A stretch of DNA of 64,000 bases, from contig CM049309.1 in the NCBI GenBank assembly GCA_026874595.1, positions 55,712,079 through 55,776,078 of the forward strand. The letters are read 5' to 3'. Below are positions 21,601 to 35,200 of this stretch, piece by piece; the first letter of the stretch is position 1, and each line of letters starts with the position of its first letter. The notes below the pieces were generated by a model, which saw only the letters and a list, made by a program, of their open reading frames with translations, did not search any database and was not told the origin of the DNA. The translations under genes were made by a program, and so were the position numbers. The DNA comes from Sipunculus nudus. Taxonomy: Eukaryota > Annelida > Sipuncula > Golfingiida > Sipunculidae.

Positions 21601-22324
21601 TGGTCCGCAAACGGGGTGTCCAGAACTAGTTCAAAGGGACTGAAACCCAAAGACTCTTGAAAGGATTCTCTGAAAGCAAACAACAATAGGTGGATTCCTT
21701 CATCCCAGTCTTTTTGTGTGTCATAGCAGTAAGTTCTGATCATGTTTTTTAATGTCTGGTGAAAACGCTCGAGGGCTCCCTGACTTTCAGGATGGTATGG
21801 CGAAGAGCTGTACTGTTTTATACCTAGCTCAAGCATAACTTGTTGGAATAAGCCAGACATAAAATTAGACCCTTGGTCAGACTGGACGGATTTTGGTAAT
21901 CCAAAAGTTGTAAAAAAACTTGGTCAGAGCTTAGACAACACTTTTGGCATTAATTTTGCGCAATGGTATTGCCTTAGGGAACCTGGTAGATGCGTACATA
22001 ATTGACAGAAAGTACTCATGTCCAGATTTTTTTGGGCAGTGGTCCAACACAATCAACAATAATCCTACTGAATGGTTCCTCGAAAGCAGGAATAGGCCTA
22101 AGTGGGGCCTGAGGAGGATTCTGATTGGGCTTGCCTACCATCTGGCATGTATGGCATGATTTATAATATTGTACAACATCTTTCCTGAGGTTAGGCCAAT
22201 AGAAATGTGTACTTACTTTCTGATAAGTTTTACTTATACCTAAATGGCCAGACAAAGGAGCCTCATGTGCCATGCTTAAAACGTCATTGCAAAAGCTTTT
22301 GGGCATTACTGTTTGATGGCCCAC
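21597..22324 (-). pseudogene. Integrase zinc finger and catalytic core, decayed
   Basis: The HHCC finger is seen in HLGISKTYQKV...HTCQM and the core in RIIVDCVGPLPK, then GLPKSVQSDQGSNFMSG and SPYHPESQGALERFHQ, giving the D, D and E of the catalytic triad. A stop and frameshift around 21.88-22.01 kb separate the parts. Confidence 0.83.
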
Positions 22325-23050
22325 TCATCATCAGCGCATACATCAGGTGGTCGCCATTTACGCATAAGCACTCCATTTTTGACATTGAAACAAACTGGGT
22401 TCTGTGACAGCTCATTCTTAGAAACTGCCCTGGGAAACAAACATGAAATATCAGGGTCCTTATGCTGTTCCGCGATAAGTTCTGACCTTGAGAATGCTGC
22501 ATCCTGTACGGGCGAGTCGTTAGACGAGTCACTTATGACTACCAGAGTGTTATCATCTGAATCATTATCCTCATGTGTGTTTTTCTTGGCCATAGATCTA
22601 GTTACAGCACATGAAGGATACAAACAAGGGATTTCCTGAATTTCCGGATCAGTGTCCTGATCAAGTGACGGCTTTTCTGTCACTATTGGTACAGGCTGTA
22701 CTCTATCACCTGCAACATCATTGCCTAGTAGCAACTGAATTCCCTTAAAGGGTAAAGTAGTTCTTATGCCCACATTAATATTCCCTGAAATCAAATCTGA
22801 CTTTAAATGGATACTGTGAAGCGGAACTGAAGTGTGCCTGTCTGAAAACACATCATTTAACAAGTGCATGTGCACCAGTAAAGGACCTATTAGAAAATGG
22901 CAAAGTGTTTGCTAACATGAGAGTCTGGCCTGAACCAGTGTCCCTCAAAATTCTAATAGGGGTAGAACCTGAAAAATCACTTAAAAGTGATACAAAACCA
23001 TCATGTATGAATGGCTCAAATAACCCCATTTCAGAGTCAAGAGACTCTTC
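22306..23050 (-). pseudogene. Protease region of the Ty3-type element
   Basis: IRILRDTGSGQTL at about 22926-22964 holds the DTG catalytic motif. The following frame has GIQLLLGNDVAGD, a typical protease flap/tail motif. Frame breaks lie between them. Confidence 0.7.
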
Positions 23051-23053
23051 TAC

Positions 23054-23585
23054 CTAAACCTCATCAAACAAAGAACTGACATTGAAGGTGTCAGTCATAA
23101 ACTCTGTTTCAGAGTCATCTAAGGAATCTACATCCTTACCAAACTCCTCATGGGAGTCAACAGAGGAATTTTCCTCAGCAGAAACAAAATTGTGTTTGTC
23201 ATAAAAGGACCTGGCCTCATTTGAAATACTCTCGCAAGAGTCATAAAAGGACTTAGCCTTATCCAGAGAATACTCCACGCAGGAGTCTTGCAAGGACCTA
23301 GCATTATTTAATTCCTCGCAGGAATCAACTGAGGTTTTTACCCCGCAAGCTACGGATTCTTCTTTGGATTCGGACAGCACTTGGGCCTCCGTAGCATCAA
23401 ACTCTATATTTGAGTCAACAAAGGAGTTGTACCCCTTATTTACATGAAAAGAGCCTGGCTCTTGTACTATGCTATGCATAGATTTTGAAACAAACCCAGA
23501 AGGTTTGCTATTTGGTCTATTCGCAAGTTTCCAGCAGTCAGATATTAGATGACCTTCCTTCCTGCAACCATAAAAGATATGAGGA
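23054..23585 (-). pseudogene. Gag-like end with degenerate zinc knuckle and acidic linker
   Basis: IFYGCRKEGHLISDCWK near 23525-23580 resembles a CCHC knuckle with the first Cys lost. A 141-codon acidic frame follows with repeats such as SCEELNNARSL and SCESISNEARSF. Homology ends near 23590, the truncation point. Confidence 0.6.
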
Positions 23586-23590
23586 TTTTC

Positions 23591-24278
23591 TGTTCATCAA
23601 CAACTGTTCTCTAAAATGTTCTCTTGGATAAGGTAGTCAAACTTCACAGGGTGGAGGTTCACGCGTGGCTGGCTATAATATTTATATTTCTTCAAAATTT
23701 GGATATTAACTGGAAATTAAAAAAAAAATCAATCGTTTTAATATGTTGATATCTATTTTTGAAAAAGCGTTTCTACGTTCATAACTTGCAATTTATCATC
23801 GCTTTATTGTAATGCTCGTGGTAGTATGACTGATATTTTCAAGTTGCATGTTTAACATTTTACTGGCTTCTGTGATCCAGGCCGCGCACTGGACTCAACA
23901 GAGCACAGGTCGTGAGTTAAAGTATTAGCCGAGGAACCGTGAGATACGGAGAGACTCCCTCCCTCAGAATATATAAAAATTTAATCACAGGGCTGTTTGT
24001 TTATATCCTTAACTTATGAATTGGTATGCAATTAACTGTGGATACATTAATAATTCAATTGCTAGGGGAAAAAATACATAACAAATGAAAATTAATAATG
24101 AATAACTGGGAAAAGAATAAATAAAATATCAGAGATGTTACTGCTCAATAGGGCGGGGAGGGGGGGGGGGGGAGGGCGCTCCGAGGGCGCCCCCTATAGA
24201 TCCCCACTGCTCAAATTGTTCTTGTAAAAACAATAATTCTTCAGAAATATTTAATTTTGATCTTTAACTTATTTGTCT
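23591..24278. other. Intergenic DNA upstream of copy B
   Basis: No gene seen. Contains a G-rich run near 24151-24175 and a possible hAT-like end at 24197-24209 (TAGATCCCCACTG, inverted relative to 18852). Confidence 0.45.
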
Positions 24279-24286
24279 ATATAAAT
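24279..24286 (+). promoter_or_regulatory. Candidate TATA box of copy B
   Basis: TATAAATA, 73 bases before the proposed ATG. That would leave a leader of about 40 bases. AT-rich surroundings make chance matches common, and a CTTTCAG at 24324-24330 could instead be an acceptor for a 5' untranslated exon. Confidence 0.35.
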
Positions 24287-24351
24287 ATATTAAATAGCCC
24301 TCATACATCGACGTTCATCTGTCTTTCAGAACACATTCCTTATCAGTGAAG

Positions 24352-24368
24352 ATGGTGAATCGGCCGAC
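24352..24368 (+). CDS. Copy B exon 1: start codon
   Basis: MVNRP plus two bases. Chosen because it joins in frame to a basic stretch and hydrophobic anchor. Donor GTGAGT is consensus. Confidence 0.7.
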
Positions 24369-25073
24369 GTGAGTTGCGATTTTACAATTAGCATCGCCCA
24401 TGCATTTAATTATTTTACTTTTCAGTCAAACTAAATACTATGTACAGTTTGGAAAGACGCTTTACGTCAAATTCTTTTATGGGAAACCAGAAAATTCCGT
24501 GTGCTTTGTTGCATATTGGAACTTATGAATTAAGTGCTTAAAATACTTTGACCGAAATGTCCATTTTCAGGATTAAAAATGAAAAAAATATAAAAGTGTG
24601 TTGGTCACATGTTGTGAAGATTACAGAATGATCAGTGGGGAACCCAATATAAGACAGACGTAGAGTGTGTATGCTTCCAATCGTACACAGCTACACGCGT
24701 GTGTATGTCCAAACGAACATCATGGACAATATAAAAACCGTTACCAGTGGTTAGTTCATATGACCAGGGCCAGTGTAAATTCAGATTCTGTATGCTTCAC
24801 CAACTTTTCTATTTCACTCTACAACAGGTTCGTCATAGATCAGCTCGCCGCAAGAAAATTGTTGTCGTATTTACAGTAGCCACATTAGCGGTGAGTTTTC
24901 AAACCTATAGAATGACAGTATGACAGATAAGCGGGGGTGACTTACTCAGTTGCACGTCTCATGTATGGATTTTGAATCTGACATGTTGCTTCTATTATTG
25001 CGAATTTGTCGGCCAACTAAAGGGGCTGAAATTTTTATTAAATGATGATGATGATGATAACAATAATAATAAT

Positions 25074-25151
<78 letters not shown>

Positions 25152-25610
25152 TTAATATTCTTTTGGTGAAACTGCCAGTTTCCTAGGTTCCATCAAGGGT
25201 GTATGCTTATATTGGGAGGGAAATTATCAGTCGTGGACGGGACAGGGTGTGCAGGTGGACTACTTGGTATACAAACTATAATTGTATGTTCAGGTAATAG
25301 CCCGGATGTTAGCAAACATTATAAATAACATCGTCTTCTATTTAAAAAATATAACCTGCAGATATTGTGCGTGGCACTTATCGTCGGACTCGCTCTGTGC
25401 TTTGGTTCATCACCTGTTGATGGTGCAGATTTTGCTGCGGCCAGTGCTAAAACAACAGCTCCGAAAAATACCAGATGTCGTACCAAGCAGGAACTACAGC
25501 CGGGCAATATGACGTCACCACGGAAGCGATGGATGGACACTGATTGTAAAAAACCAAGCGTCTGTCCTGAAGGGTCTGTTCCATTTAAATAAACTGCTTT
25601 CTTGTATATA

Positions 25611-25662
<52 letters not shown>

Positions 25663-28600
25663 TAAACATTGAACCAGATAAAATGTGAGCCATTTTTCGT
25701 TACCACAGCCGAATATAGTAAGCCTATTCTGAAAGTATGACTTTGCTTTAATATACCCTGTCTCTGTTCTAGAAGAGTTTAAAGTCCCTCCTCTGCTTGA
25801 ACAGGTAACCCTGAGATTTTTCCGTTACATGAGCGACAAATGTGGGCGATGATTTACTCTAAGAATCTAGATCCGTAGCATCAAGAAAGAATCCTAACAC
25901 ATCATACAACCGTCACGCGCATTGCAAAAACTGCTGTTACATCAAATTTAATATTAAGTCACATTTGCATGTCTGGAGACAGGAAACCAGCATAAATCTC
26001 TGAAATCTCTCATGGGACCGTCAAAAGCACATAACAGAGAATTTCATCACCCAGTTACATAATATTGTACTCCTAATCTGTAATCTTATCCCTCGTAGGT
26101 ATTTGTCATGGGACCCGACGGTGAATTACATTAACGTCATGGAAACGTGTTGCACGGAATTGAGAACATGCCCCCTCGAACAATAAAAACAGAAAAACAC
26201 GTCACATAACTGACATTGTATACATTAATTATGTTCACAAATGGTTTATGGATGTTTATTCCAACGGTTTCAGATAAAAGTGTGGTGTACTTGACTTAAT
26301 TATTCCTAAACACACTGTATTATTATCCGTTTGTCGACTGAGTGCTTTCAAACCACAGTCCGGCCTTCTGACCATGCATGCGTATAATTAAGCGGTACGG
26401 CCTTTTCACAGTAGGCGGCGTGCGCGTAGCCCATAGTCAGCTTCGGTCTAAAAGTGCGTGTTTATCTAAAAGGGACATAATCAGGAACAATATTATTCCT
26501 GTTCTTTCACACTATCAGCTCAGTTTTGCTTTATACATACGTTTCCCAGCAAAACATTCCAGAGCACAGTCTCATTTCCTCGCATACGACTGTTTAACGC
26601 CTTGTTATAGGCCTTCGTGTTAGTAAACACAGTCTGTTTAACATTACAAGACCGCGTGACCGGAGGTCTGATTAAGAGGGGCAACACGCAATGTTTCAGC
26701 CAGCGGGAACATGTATTGCATTTTTTAGGCCCAGTCAGTCAGGGCATCTCCTGATTGGCACGTGTTGTGGCTCCGCGCAGCACACGACCCGAAGCACTGT
26801 GTTTATGTTGACACTGCGATCGCGCCCGGATCATTGTTTAAACACTCGTTTACAGGAGTAAATAAACGGTTTCAAGGCAATATTTTGGCAGGTACAGATT
26901 TATTTTAAAGGGAAGAAGCTATTTTTCGTGTTAACTCAACATGTTTCATGGGTGATTGGGCCCCTTTAAAGTTGTTTAATTTTTATCAATGGAAGTTTTC
27001 AGTAAATTGTTTCATGGGCTTGAACAAACTGTTATAAGTTAGATCGCTTTATTCACGGTTAAAGGGAATGATCTGATATTTGTTTATTATCTAGAACCCC
27101 CCCCCCCCCCCCCCGCCCTTTTGAAATACGTGCGCTTGTGGTCAACATATCCATTCAAACGAGCCAGCTTGTTGTGAGACCCTGGCTATAGGAAAACGGC
27201 TTGCCAGGATAATGGCGAACAGAAGGAGAGGGATCTGGGAAGACTATTCATGGTTGAAAAATTAAACTTTAAAGCGTTTCAGATACCGTGGCAAGTTTTA
27301 TTTTCTACCCAAACTTGTTAAAAATTATGTATCATTTATACCCAGTTGTCACTTTTCCATCGGATATTTAGGCTCCGCAAAATTATTTTGCGCGACGCGT
27401 ATTTTGCACCACGAAGAAATGAATGCTTTTTCCAAAACTGAAGTAGCCTAGCACTTCAGTCTTGATCGAGAATACGTAGGTATAACCTATAATCTGCAAG
27501 ATTTAACATCGCTGATCTCTGGCTTTATGATTACTTAGAAGGCAAAGTTGATCCAGTCACCCGTCAGCCTTGGCTTTACACAATAGTTTACTCTTCCTTT
27601 CAGTAAATCTCTCGAAAAGGTGAGTTCGTCCTGCGAGACTTTGACCTATAAGGCCGCCGGGCCAGCTATTTCTTAAATTTAAAAAAAATACGGTTGAAAC
27701 AGTCACGTTTCTCGCATCTTTACCGTTTACGCACCAAACACAACAAATATGTTGCTATATATTTTAAGATCTGCGGTCTTGCAATGCCAAAACGTCTTCG
27801 AGAATCTGACGAACAAGTGGTAGCTTTACCTAGCGCAATATCGGCCCACTAACCTTAAGCCCGGATTAATGGCTGTCAGAGTGCCATTACATCTAGGTCT
27901 GAGGAACGCATTATAAGGCCCTATGAGGATGCAAATATTTTCGTCAATTTTTGACAAGCTTCATGGCCTACAGGTACACTGTCTATTGGCAAAACCAGAC
28001 TAATCGTTAGCATTATTAGTGTACTTTCTAACAACACCAAACATGAGCGAGAAAAGTTCCGTTTTAACTCAGCATATTGGTAAACACCTCCGCATGTTTG
28101 TTGACTTTCTGACCGCATGAATATATGACTAGCATGGGTTACTTGTCGCAGCCAACTTGTACGCGATACAGGAAATGATTCGTTACAATAGAGACGGGGT
28201 TTCAGTTTTGATTGGGAGTTCACTTGTATTCTCTTGTATAAATTTATAATTCGTAGCATAATGTGGAGATTATGGGCTGTATACCACAAACAGAATGCAA
28301 CATGATGGAAGACCACTGCGATGCATTCCTCGATATTGCTTGTATCACGACTCATATAGGCTTACCAGCCCAATTATCATTGCCTACTGAGTCGGGTTTC
28401 ACGGCTAGGTTAAACCTAACCCGAAACTGGCAAAGCGGTCCGGCAGAGCAAAGTCTCTGGAGCCGGGGCTTAAGAAGAAGATTTAAAGGCATTTTTTTTT
28501 GCAGTCGGGCGCCATGTGGAAAAGAAATATGGCCATGGTAAATCATGCAATATATATATATGCCCTTTCGGTGACAGGGTGTAATTTCTGTGGGCTCTTC

Positions 28601-31600
28601 AACAGAAGGCAGGTGCCGCTACCGCTCTGATCTGTGCGTCACCCTTCCGCCAGATGTCGTTTCGTCTCAAGACGAACCTCTACTGTTTGGGCACTGTGGG
28701 ACGGCAGGGACTACTTGTCTCAACTGTCAAACTTCAAAATCATTTTTTTTACATTTCAAGGAAACACTTTCTGTTCAAATTTCACATGCACATGCTTACA
28801 AAAAATACTTATTCCTTAAAGTTCTTATCACAAAAACACCCAATGTTCATGTAATTTGTTCCAACATACTTGAAAAGAACTACATCGTTCTCTTCACCAC
28901 TTTTATACCTACGCCGCTGATGTATTAAGAAGCCCCGGTGCAATATGGGTGTCAGATTTTTTCTCCAACAGTCACTAAACAGCAGAGTCGTACTCTAATG
29001 ATTCCGAGTCTGCGCAGTGTGAGCTGTGCGTATGCGCACCATTTTTGAACAATGAAACCAGAAAAACGGATGTCTCGTTTTGCTTGTCCAAAGAATCCCT
29101 TCACGCGAGGTCAAACTCTCCAACAGACGCTAGGTGTCGCTACCGTAAACCAATAGACAGTTATTTCCTGCCAGGTATCCAACCCCTCTCCAATTTAGCA
29201 GTTATTCTTCCTGTGTGTGTTTATAACTTGCTTCCACAAAAGGCAGAATTTGATGTTGTTAAATATATATACATTTAAGCATTAGAACCCTACGAACAAT
29301 GTATGGTTATTTACTGACCGAGCTGAGTCATTTGAGGGCTTCCCCGGTCTTGACCAATATTGAAAATCATTCTGAATTCAGCCTGTTGGAGAGGGCAACG
29401 ACATCTGAACCGTCACAAAGTGTATATATCGTAGACCTACATTTATTTACAGATTCAGCCACAGTTTTCTCCTATTCATTTCTCTAGAGTGGTTTCCTAA
29501 CATAAATCATGTTAAGTAATTACTGACTTTCTTTACGATTCAGTTCTCCTCCTCTCCTGCTGATCTCCCTGGATGGTTTCAGAGCAGATTACTTGTTGAG
29601 GAACTTCACGCCAACCATTAAGAGACTGAGCGAGTGTGGTGTCCATGCCAAGCACATGAGGTCTATTTTCCCCAGCAATACTTTCCCCAACCACTATTCG
29701 ATAGTTACGGTAAGAATGTAAACATGTATATATAAAACAAATTCTTAAACTATTTGTAACAGTGGGCTATGTACATTCTAGGACACAAGTGAAAACATCT
29801 CAATGTTGCCAATGAACTATATACTTGTACAAAGCAAGATTCTTGCTTATCAATCATGTTTATCAAAATATATAGAATACATTTAAAAATACAATAATCT
29901 CTGAACGTCACTTGTAAGTAACCAAATGAAAAACACCAATATTTCATCAACACTGAACGCCACCAGTATAAAATACGTCAACATCTCTGTAATCCATGTA
30001 CCTTGAACTTCACCGGCATGTATCAACATAAAAAACGCCAACATGTAATCACCAGTAAGTATAGAAACTTACAAATGTCCAGTATGGAGCCTAGACAGCT
30101 ATGGACGTCAATTTTTTTTCTGTTTGTTCAGTATTTGAAAATAATGGTTATGAAGAACACTTCAGTTATAGTCGCATGGGATCACACTCAAACCATTTAT
30201 ATTAAGACCAACCAAAAGCAATGCGTTAACGTTATAAAAACTTTCAGAACTTATATGTCGATAATTAATAATTAATTAATGTTTCTAATATCAATAATTT
30301 CATATACCATTATATCATGCCTCGTTTTTGTTCTAGGTGTATGCCATTTGCTTTCAATTTACAGGGTTTGTATGCAGAATCTCACGGCGTCATTGACAAC
30401 AGAATGTACGACAGAGAGAGGAAAGAATACTTCAGCCTCGCCAGTAAAACTAAATTTGACAGTCACTGGTATGGTGGGGAGCCGGTGAGTTAATTAAACA
30501 TGGCATATAAGCATACTTTACGGGAGCAACATCTGATTTACGATGTAACCTTGCGCGCAAGCATGTACTTTGATAAATGTGGTATTACCCATGTAAGAAC
30601 TATTTACGTTTGTAACGCCTCAACGTCAGTTTCGATTCCCGCGTGACCTCAGCTGATGCAGTAAAACCATATCGCACATACAGAAATCAATCTTGAGCCG
30701 GATTTTTTCCGACCTATTTATTGTAAGCGACCGGACAATCTAAAAGTCTCGCCGGCCATCGAGTTCTCGCGCACCTACCGATTTTCCATGCGGATCACTA
30801 TATTTTCCCGATCATTTTGGGCACTTTTGATTTCGTCATCAGGATTGTTATTGGCGTCAGGAATCATGAAAAGAAGGAAAAGCAGGTAGTAAATCAGCCT
30901 ATTTTTGGGGTTCCGTCATTACATCTTCCAAATTCACCGTCCGGATAATAATCGGCCGAAAAACCCTTGACATTGTCAAGGATATTTGCAGCCGATTTTG
31001 CCAGGTTAGGTGAATAAAATAAATGACCGAGAGCACCCTCTCATCTACCGGCTGGAAAAAATCGGTAGAATTTAGGCCGGCTTTCGTCGGACATCCTGCT
31101 CGGGCGACATTTGTCCTGTTCCATGACAGAGTCGGGAAACGTTTCAGTTATGCACCCTTTATACGGAAAATCATTTGCAGCACGACACTTAATAAGGTCG
31201 CAGTTAATGAAGGAAAAATTTTAAAAATTTTAACCGTTCAGGCCGAATAACTTCCTGTGATGGAAATTCCAATTATTAGACGATACCGTAAAAATACGAT
31301 AAAAAACAGTTTTATAAAAAAAGGTGTCAGAGCATTAAAAAAAACTATGATCTTACTGTCCAGTTAAGGTAATTTACCTGGAAATACCCGGCTCAACTGG
31401 AAAGAATTCTTCAACCATTCTGTACAGACCACTTACAGCAACTTCTTGGTGGTCATATTTGCAAACGTAAGTGTACATCTTTATCTTGTATATATGATTT
31501 TCTGTTTTGTAATTTAACTTACAATTTAACTGCTTCTTTGTATGCCTATGGGCCTGAATATAAATAGGCGTAAGGCTGTACGTGTTACTGTTAGGATGTT

Positions 31601-31693
31601 TCTATGAATTCATTTTAGCACATTATGCGGAGATCCGTGCATTGTTCAAATTATTAAAATTATGAAACTAATCATCATGGTATGAATAATGCG

Positions 31694-31740
<47 letters not shown>

Positions 31741-32156
31741 GTTAAGGGGCAGCATGCGTGTATCTGTGACAGCAACACCATAGCAGCAGAAATGTAAGAA
31801 ATGTGTCACTGCCAGGCCAGTGCCCTAAATTAAGTCAACACTTATCAGTACGGTAGGGTATATACCCCACTACACATTTTTCCATGTGCCATAAGGTTAT
31901 TTAGCATTGACAGACATAGTAGTCACGATTATATTTGATGTCGAGAGCGAAAGTTGTAAGCTGAAAACTTTCCTTGTTTTGATATGAATAATATATCAAA
32001 GAGAGGCCTTATATAACAGGCATGTTAATGGAACAATCATTTACGTTGTATGAGATAGAATTAACAGATATCCAGTATGCAGAGCAAGATACAATATATG
32101 AGCTATTTACACATATCAGGCAAGCCTGTGTGGCTGTATGAGTAGGCTTTACTGAT

Positions 32157-32208
<52 letters not shown>

Positions 32209-35200
32209 AGTAAGATTTTGAGTTAGACACAAATCACATGATTTCAGATATTTTTATTATCAGTTAATTAATTAGCATGGTTACTTAAAACTAGGTACAG
32301 CAATTCATTTCTCTCTCGGTTTCTTTATTTTCAGGCACAGCCCACTATGATACAGACATGCAGATGCATGTGATGGTAGATATCCACGCAGTTTGAAAGG
32401 TATATTCACATTGCAGTTATACTCGTGTTCATTGTCTCACTTCTTACTGCGTGTCTGACACTTGTGTTGGAATATATATATATATAAATTTCTAATCTTA
32501 ATAAATCCATAAAATATAAGGTTAACGTTAACTGTTTTAGCGCTTTTCATAATTAAATCCATTAAACGTTTGCATTTTATTTCCTGAGTATATGTATTAT
32601 TTTCAGGTGATACATGGATACAACCCCAGACGGGGACCGAAAATGACCAGAACGAATAAAATACAGATAAGAAAAGCCGAAATCTGTCAAGAAATCTGTC
32701 AGAGCTTGCTTAGATAGAATAGATGCATTGCATAAAAGTCGCCGTGCACCTTGAATAATTCTGGATATGATACAAACTGCTGTTAGAAAGACTTGTACTC
32801 CGACATGAGAATCCGGGCCAGGAAAAAAGGATATTCACAGAACAATGAAATTTATGCATATGTAGATGCATAATGTGTGGCAAGGATATATTTTCTTTTT
32901 TCGAAATTCATTTTTTTTTTATGAAAAATGCACTTAGACCGAAAAATTGTATTCCTTACAAAGATGCTCCTGTATATATGTGAGCGTTGCTCTTACTAGA
33001 AACAACAAAAATATAAATTGTATTCTGACTTACTACCTTACCAAGGCTTTAACATCAATACATGTATTTAAAACTGTTATCATGTTTCATATAACAAAAT
33101 CTATGAGATCTGTGTTGATTATTATATATATGTGTGTGTGTTGTGTGTGTGTACGAGTAAACGAGTGAATAACAGAATATGTTGTATTTGTAAGAGCATT
33201 CCTCTTTTATTCAACCCAATATTCACTTTAAGTAATACACTGCCCCTGTAATTTAAATAAACTGTGACGTCTAAATTGCATTTGGAATGTACGACATAAC
33301 CGCATAAATTACGGTAAATAATCAGTGGAAAAATTTACGGTATATTACCGTTATTTTTACGGTCAATGTTATTCACATTTACGGTCATCGTTAAATTTAC
33401 GGTATTTCTTTGGCAGCCATAATTGACGGTATTTTACGGTAAATTTTAAGGTCTGTGTCTGAGAGTGATATATGAGAGTATGGATGTTAAGTAATATCTT
33501 CATATGACGCAGTATGTATATATGTTTTTCGGGTGCAATTACAGACATGTCAAGCGTATTATCTTATCACTTCACGCTGAGATGACATCTTATCCCCCCA
33601 ACCGGGAAAAGTAGACACTGCCAAGATAAGATAAGATTTCCCTTGTTATGGAGTGCTTTTATCTTTTTAGCAAAATATTTCTGTTAATATCATTCTTTTC
33701 CCTGATCATATGAAATTTTTATCGAAACATACAAAAAGGTAAAAAAAAAATCGCCCGCCCGCACCGATTTCTGAAAAAAAGTGCCTGACAACCATACCTT
33801 TTTTTGGCCTTAGAGTTATTACAGGTCATGATATCGATTTTTGTGCATTGACTTGTTTATTATTCCTCTGCTTTAGATATGGCTGACGGCAATGAAACAA
33901 GGGAAGAGAGCAGCTACGTTTTTCTGGCCCGGAAGTGACGTGCCCATTAAAGGTCAGCAGGAAAATTATAATTTAATATTAAGTACACGCCACGTGTAAA
34001 ATGTGACATCATTTGAAGAGGTATTATAGACATGCAAGGAGTAGGTCAAATACGGCATAAATGTATCTAGTTATATCACGGTATAATGCCTAAAGATCAT
34101 AGTCAGCTTTTCCCTAAAACTGTGATTTTGTATACTATTCACACACGAAAAGCATTTCGTTTCTTATTTTATATAGCTATTCAACTCTCTAATTTTCTAC
34201 TAGATAATTTTAACCAAGCTCTTGATCATGTGAAATATTAAGTAAATAAACAATATTGACGAATTGCAAAGAAAATATAAATAAATGCATTTTGAATTTT
34301 ACAAGGTTGAATATTTCTTGCAGGAGAATACCCGGATATATGTTATACATATGACAGGTAAGTGGTTAATGATCTTTATAAATAGTTAAGCAAAAACATA
34401 TTGACGCCTATAAGTTTTCCATCGAAACGGCGATAGTCAGCTGATTAAAAATTAAGTTTTGACTTCAACACCTCTGTCTGCAGTGCATGCTGTAGTGTAA
34501 ATATATATAAAATATCCCCGATGATAGTATCAGGCGCTCAGCAATGATATCAGATTAGGCAAAAAAAAAAAGGTTTGATTCTCAGGCACTTTTTTCAGGC
34601 ATCAGTGCGCGAGGGCGATATTTTTACCTTTTTTTGTATGTTTCGATAAAAATGTCGCATGATAAGGGAAAAGCATGAAAATATAAAAGAATTATTTTGC
34701 TTAACAGGTAAATGCACTGCATTACAAAGGGAATCTTATTAAAATTGGATTATATTATGGCTTTGAAAGAATAATCCGAGCGGCTGGAGCTCAAAATTGT
34801 ATCAAGTTTCTATTGAAAATCAAAACCTTACCTGAGAACCTTACCTAAATTTTATGGCCTTACCTGGTTCTTTTTTTTTGTAGGAGTATTTCATTCAGGG
34901 ATCGTGTTTCTCAGGTCCTGGGCTGGTTGGATTTACCGAAAGACGAGCGCCCCGATATTATGACTCTGTACTTTAATGAACCAGACAAAACGGGACACAA
35001 TTACGGTCCGTATGGTGATAAGGTAGGTGTAGACATACATACGTGCATACATACATACATACATTACATACACATAAAATAAAAATAATAAAAATAATAA
35101 TATCATAATATTATGATATTATTATTTTTATCATTATTATGCCCCCCCCCCCCCCCGGGGAAAATTTGTTGATTTAGGTGCCATCGTCTGTCGTCAGTCG

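Larger units (their letters stand above)
18955..23590 (-). mobile_element. Ty3-type LTR retrotransposon with Gmr1-like domain order, 5'-truncated and decayed
   Basis: Read on the minus strand, the order is: zinc-knuckle-like Gag end (about 23575-23520), acidic linker, aspartic protease DTG (about 22945), integrase HHCC finger (22.3-22.1 kb), integrase core (22.07-21.6 kb), integrase C-terminal GPY segment (about 21350), reverse transcriptase (about 21000-20350), RNase H (about 20200-19850), polypurine tract, LTR. RT is Ty3-type but follows integrase. That order is known from Gmr1-like elements and differs from classic Ty3/gypsy. Frameshifts interrupt integrase and RT. No second LTR is visible near 23.6 kb. 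Element lies between ENPP copies A and B. Confidence 0.88.
30485..33630. other. Copy B intron 5
   Basis: 3.4-kb intron. Contains a (TG)n tract at 31701-31736, (TA)n at 32159-32206 and an ACGGTAAA-rich block near 33296-33455. No exon recognised. Confidence 0.5.

Noticed and set aside
18955..23590. Intact, active retroelement
   Set aside because: Only one LTR, 5' truncation, a damaged zinc knuckle and several frameshifts.
27921..28355. Minus-strand open frame of 144 codons
   Set aside because: No recognisable domain, lies in an intron, and its composition is that of surrounding non-coding DNA.
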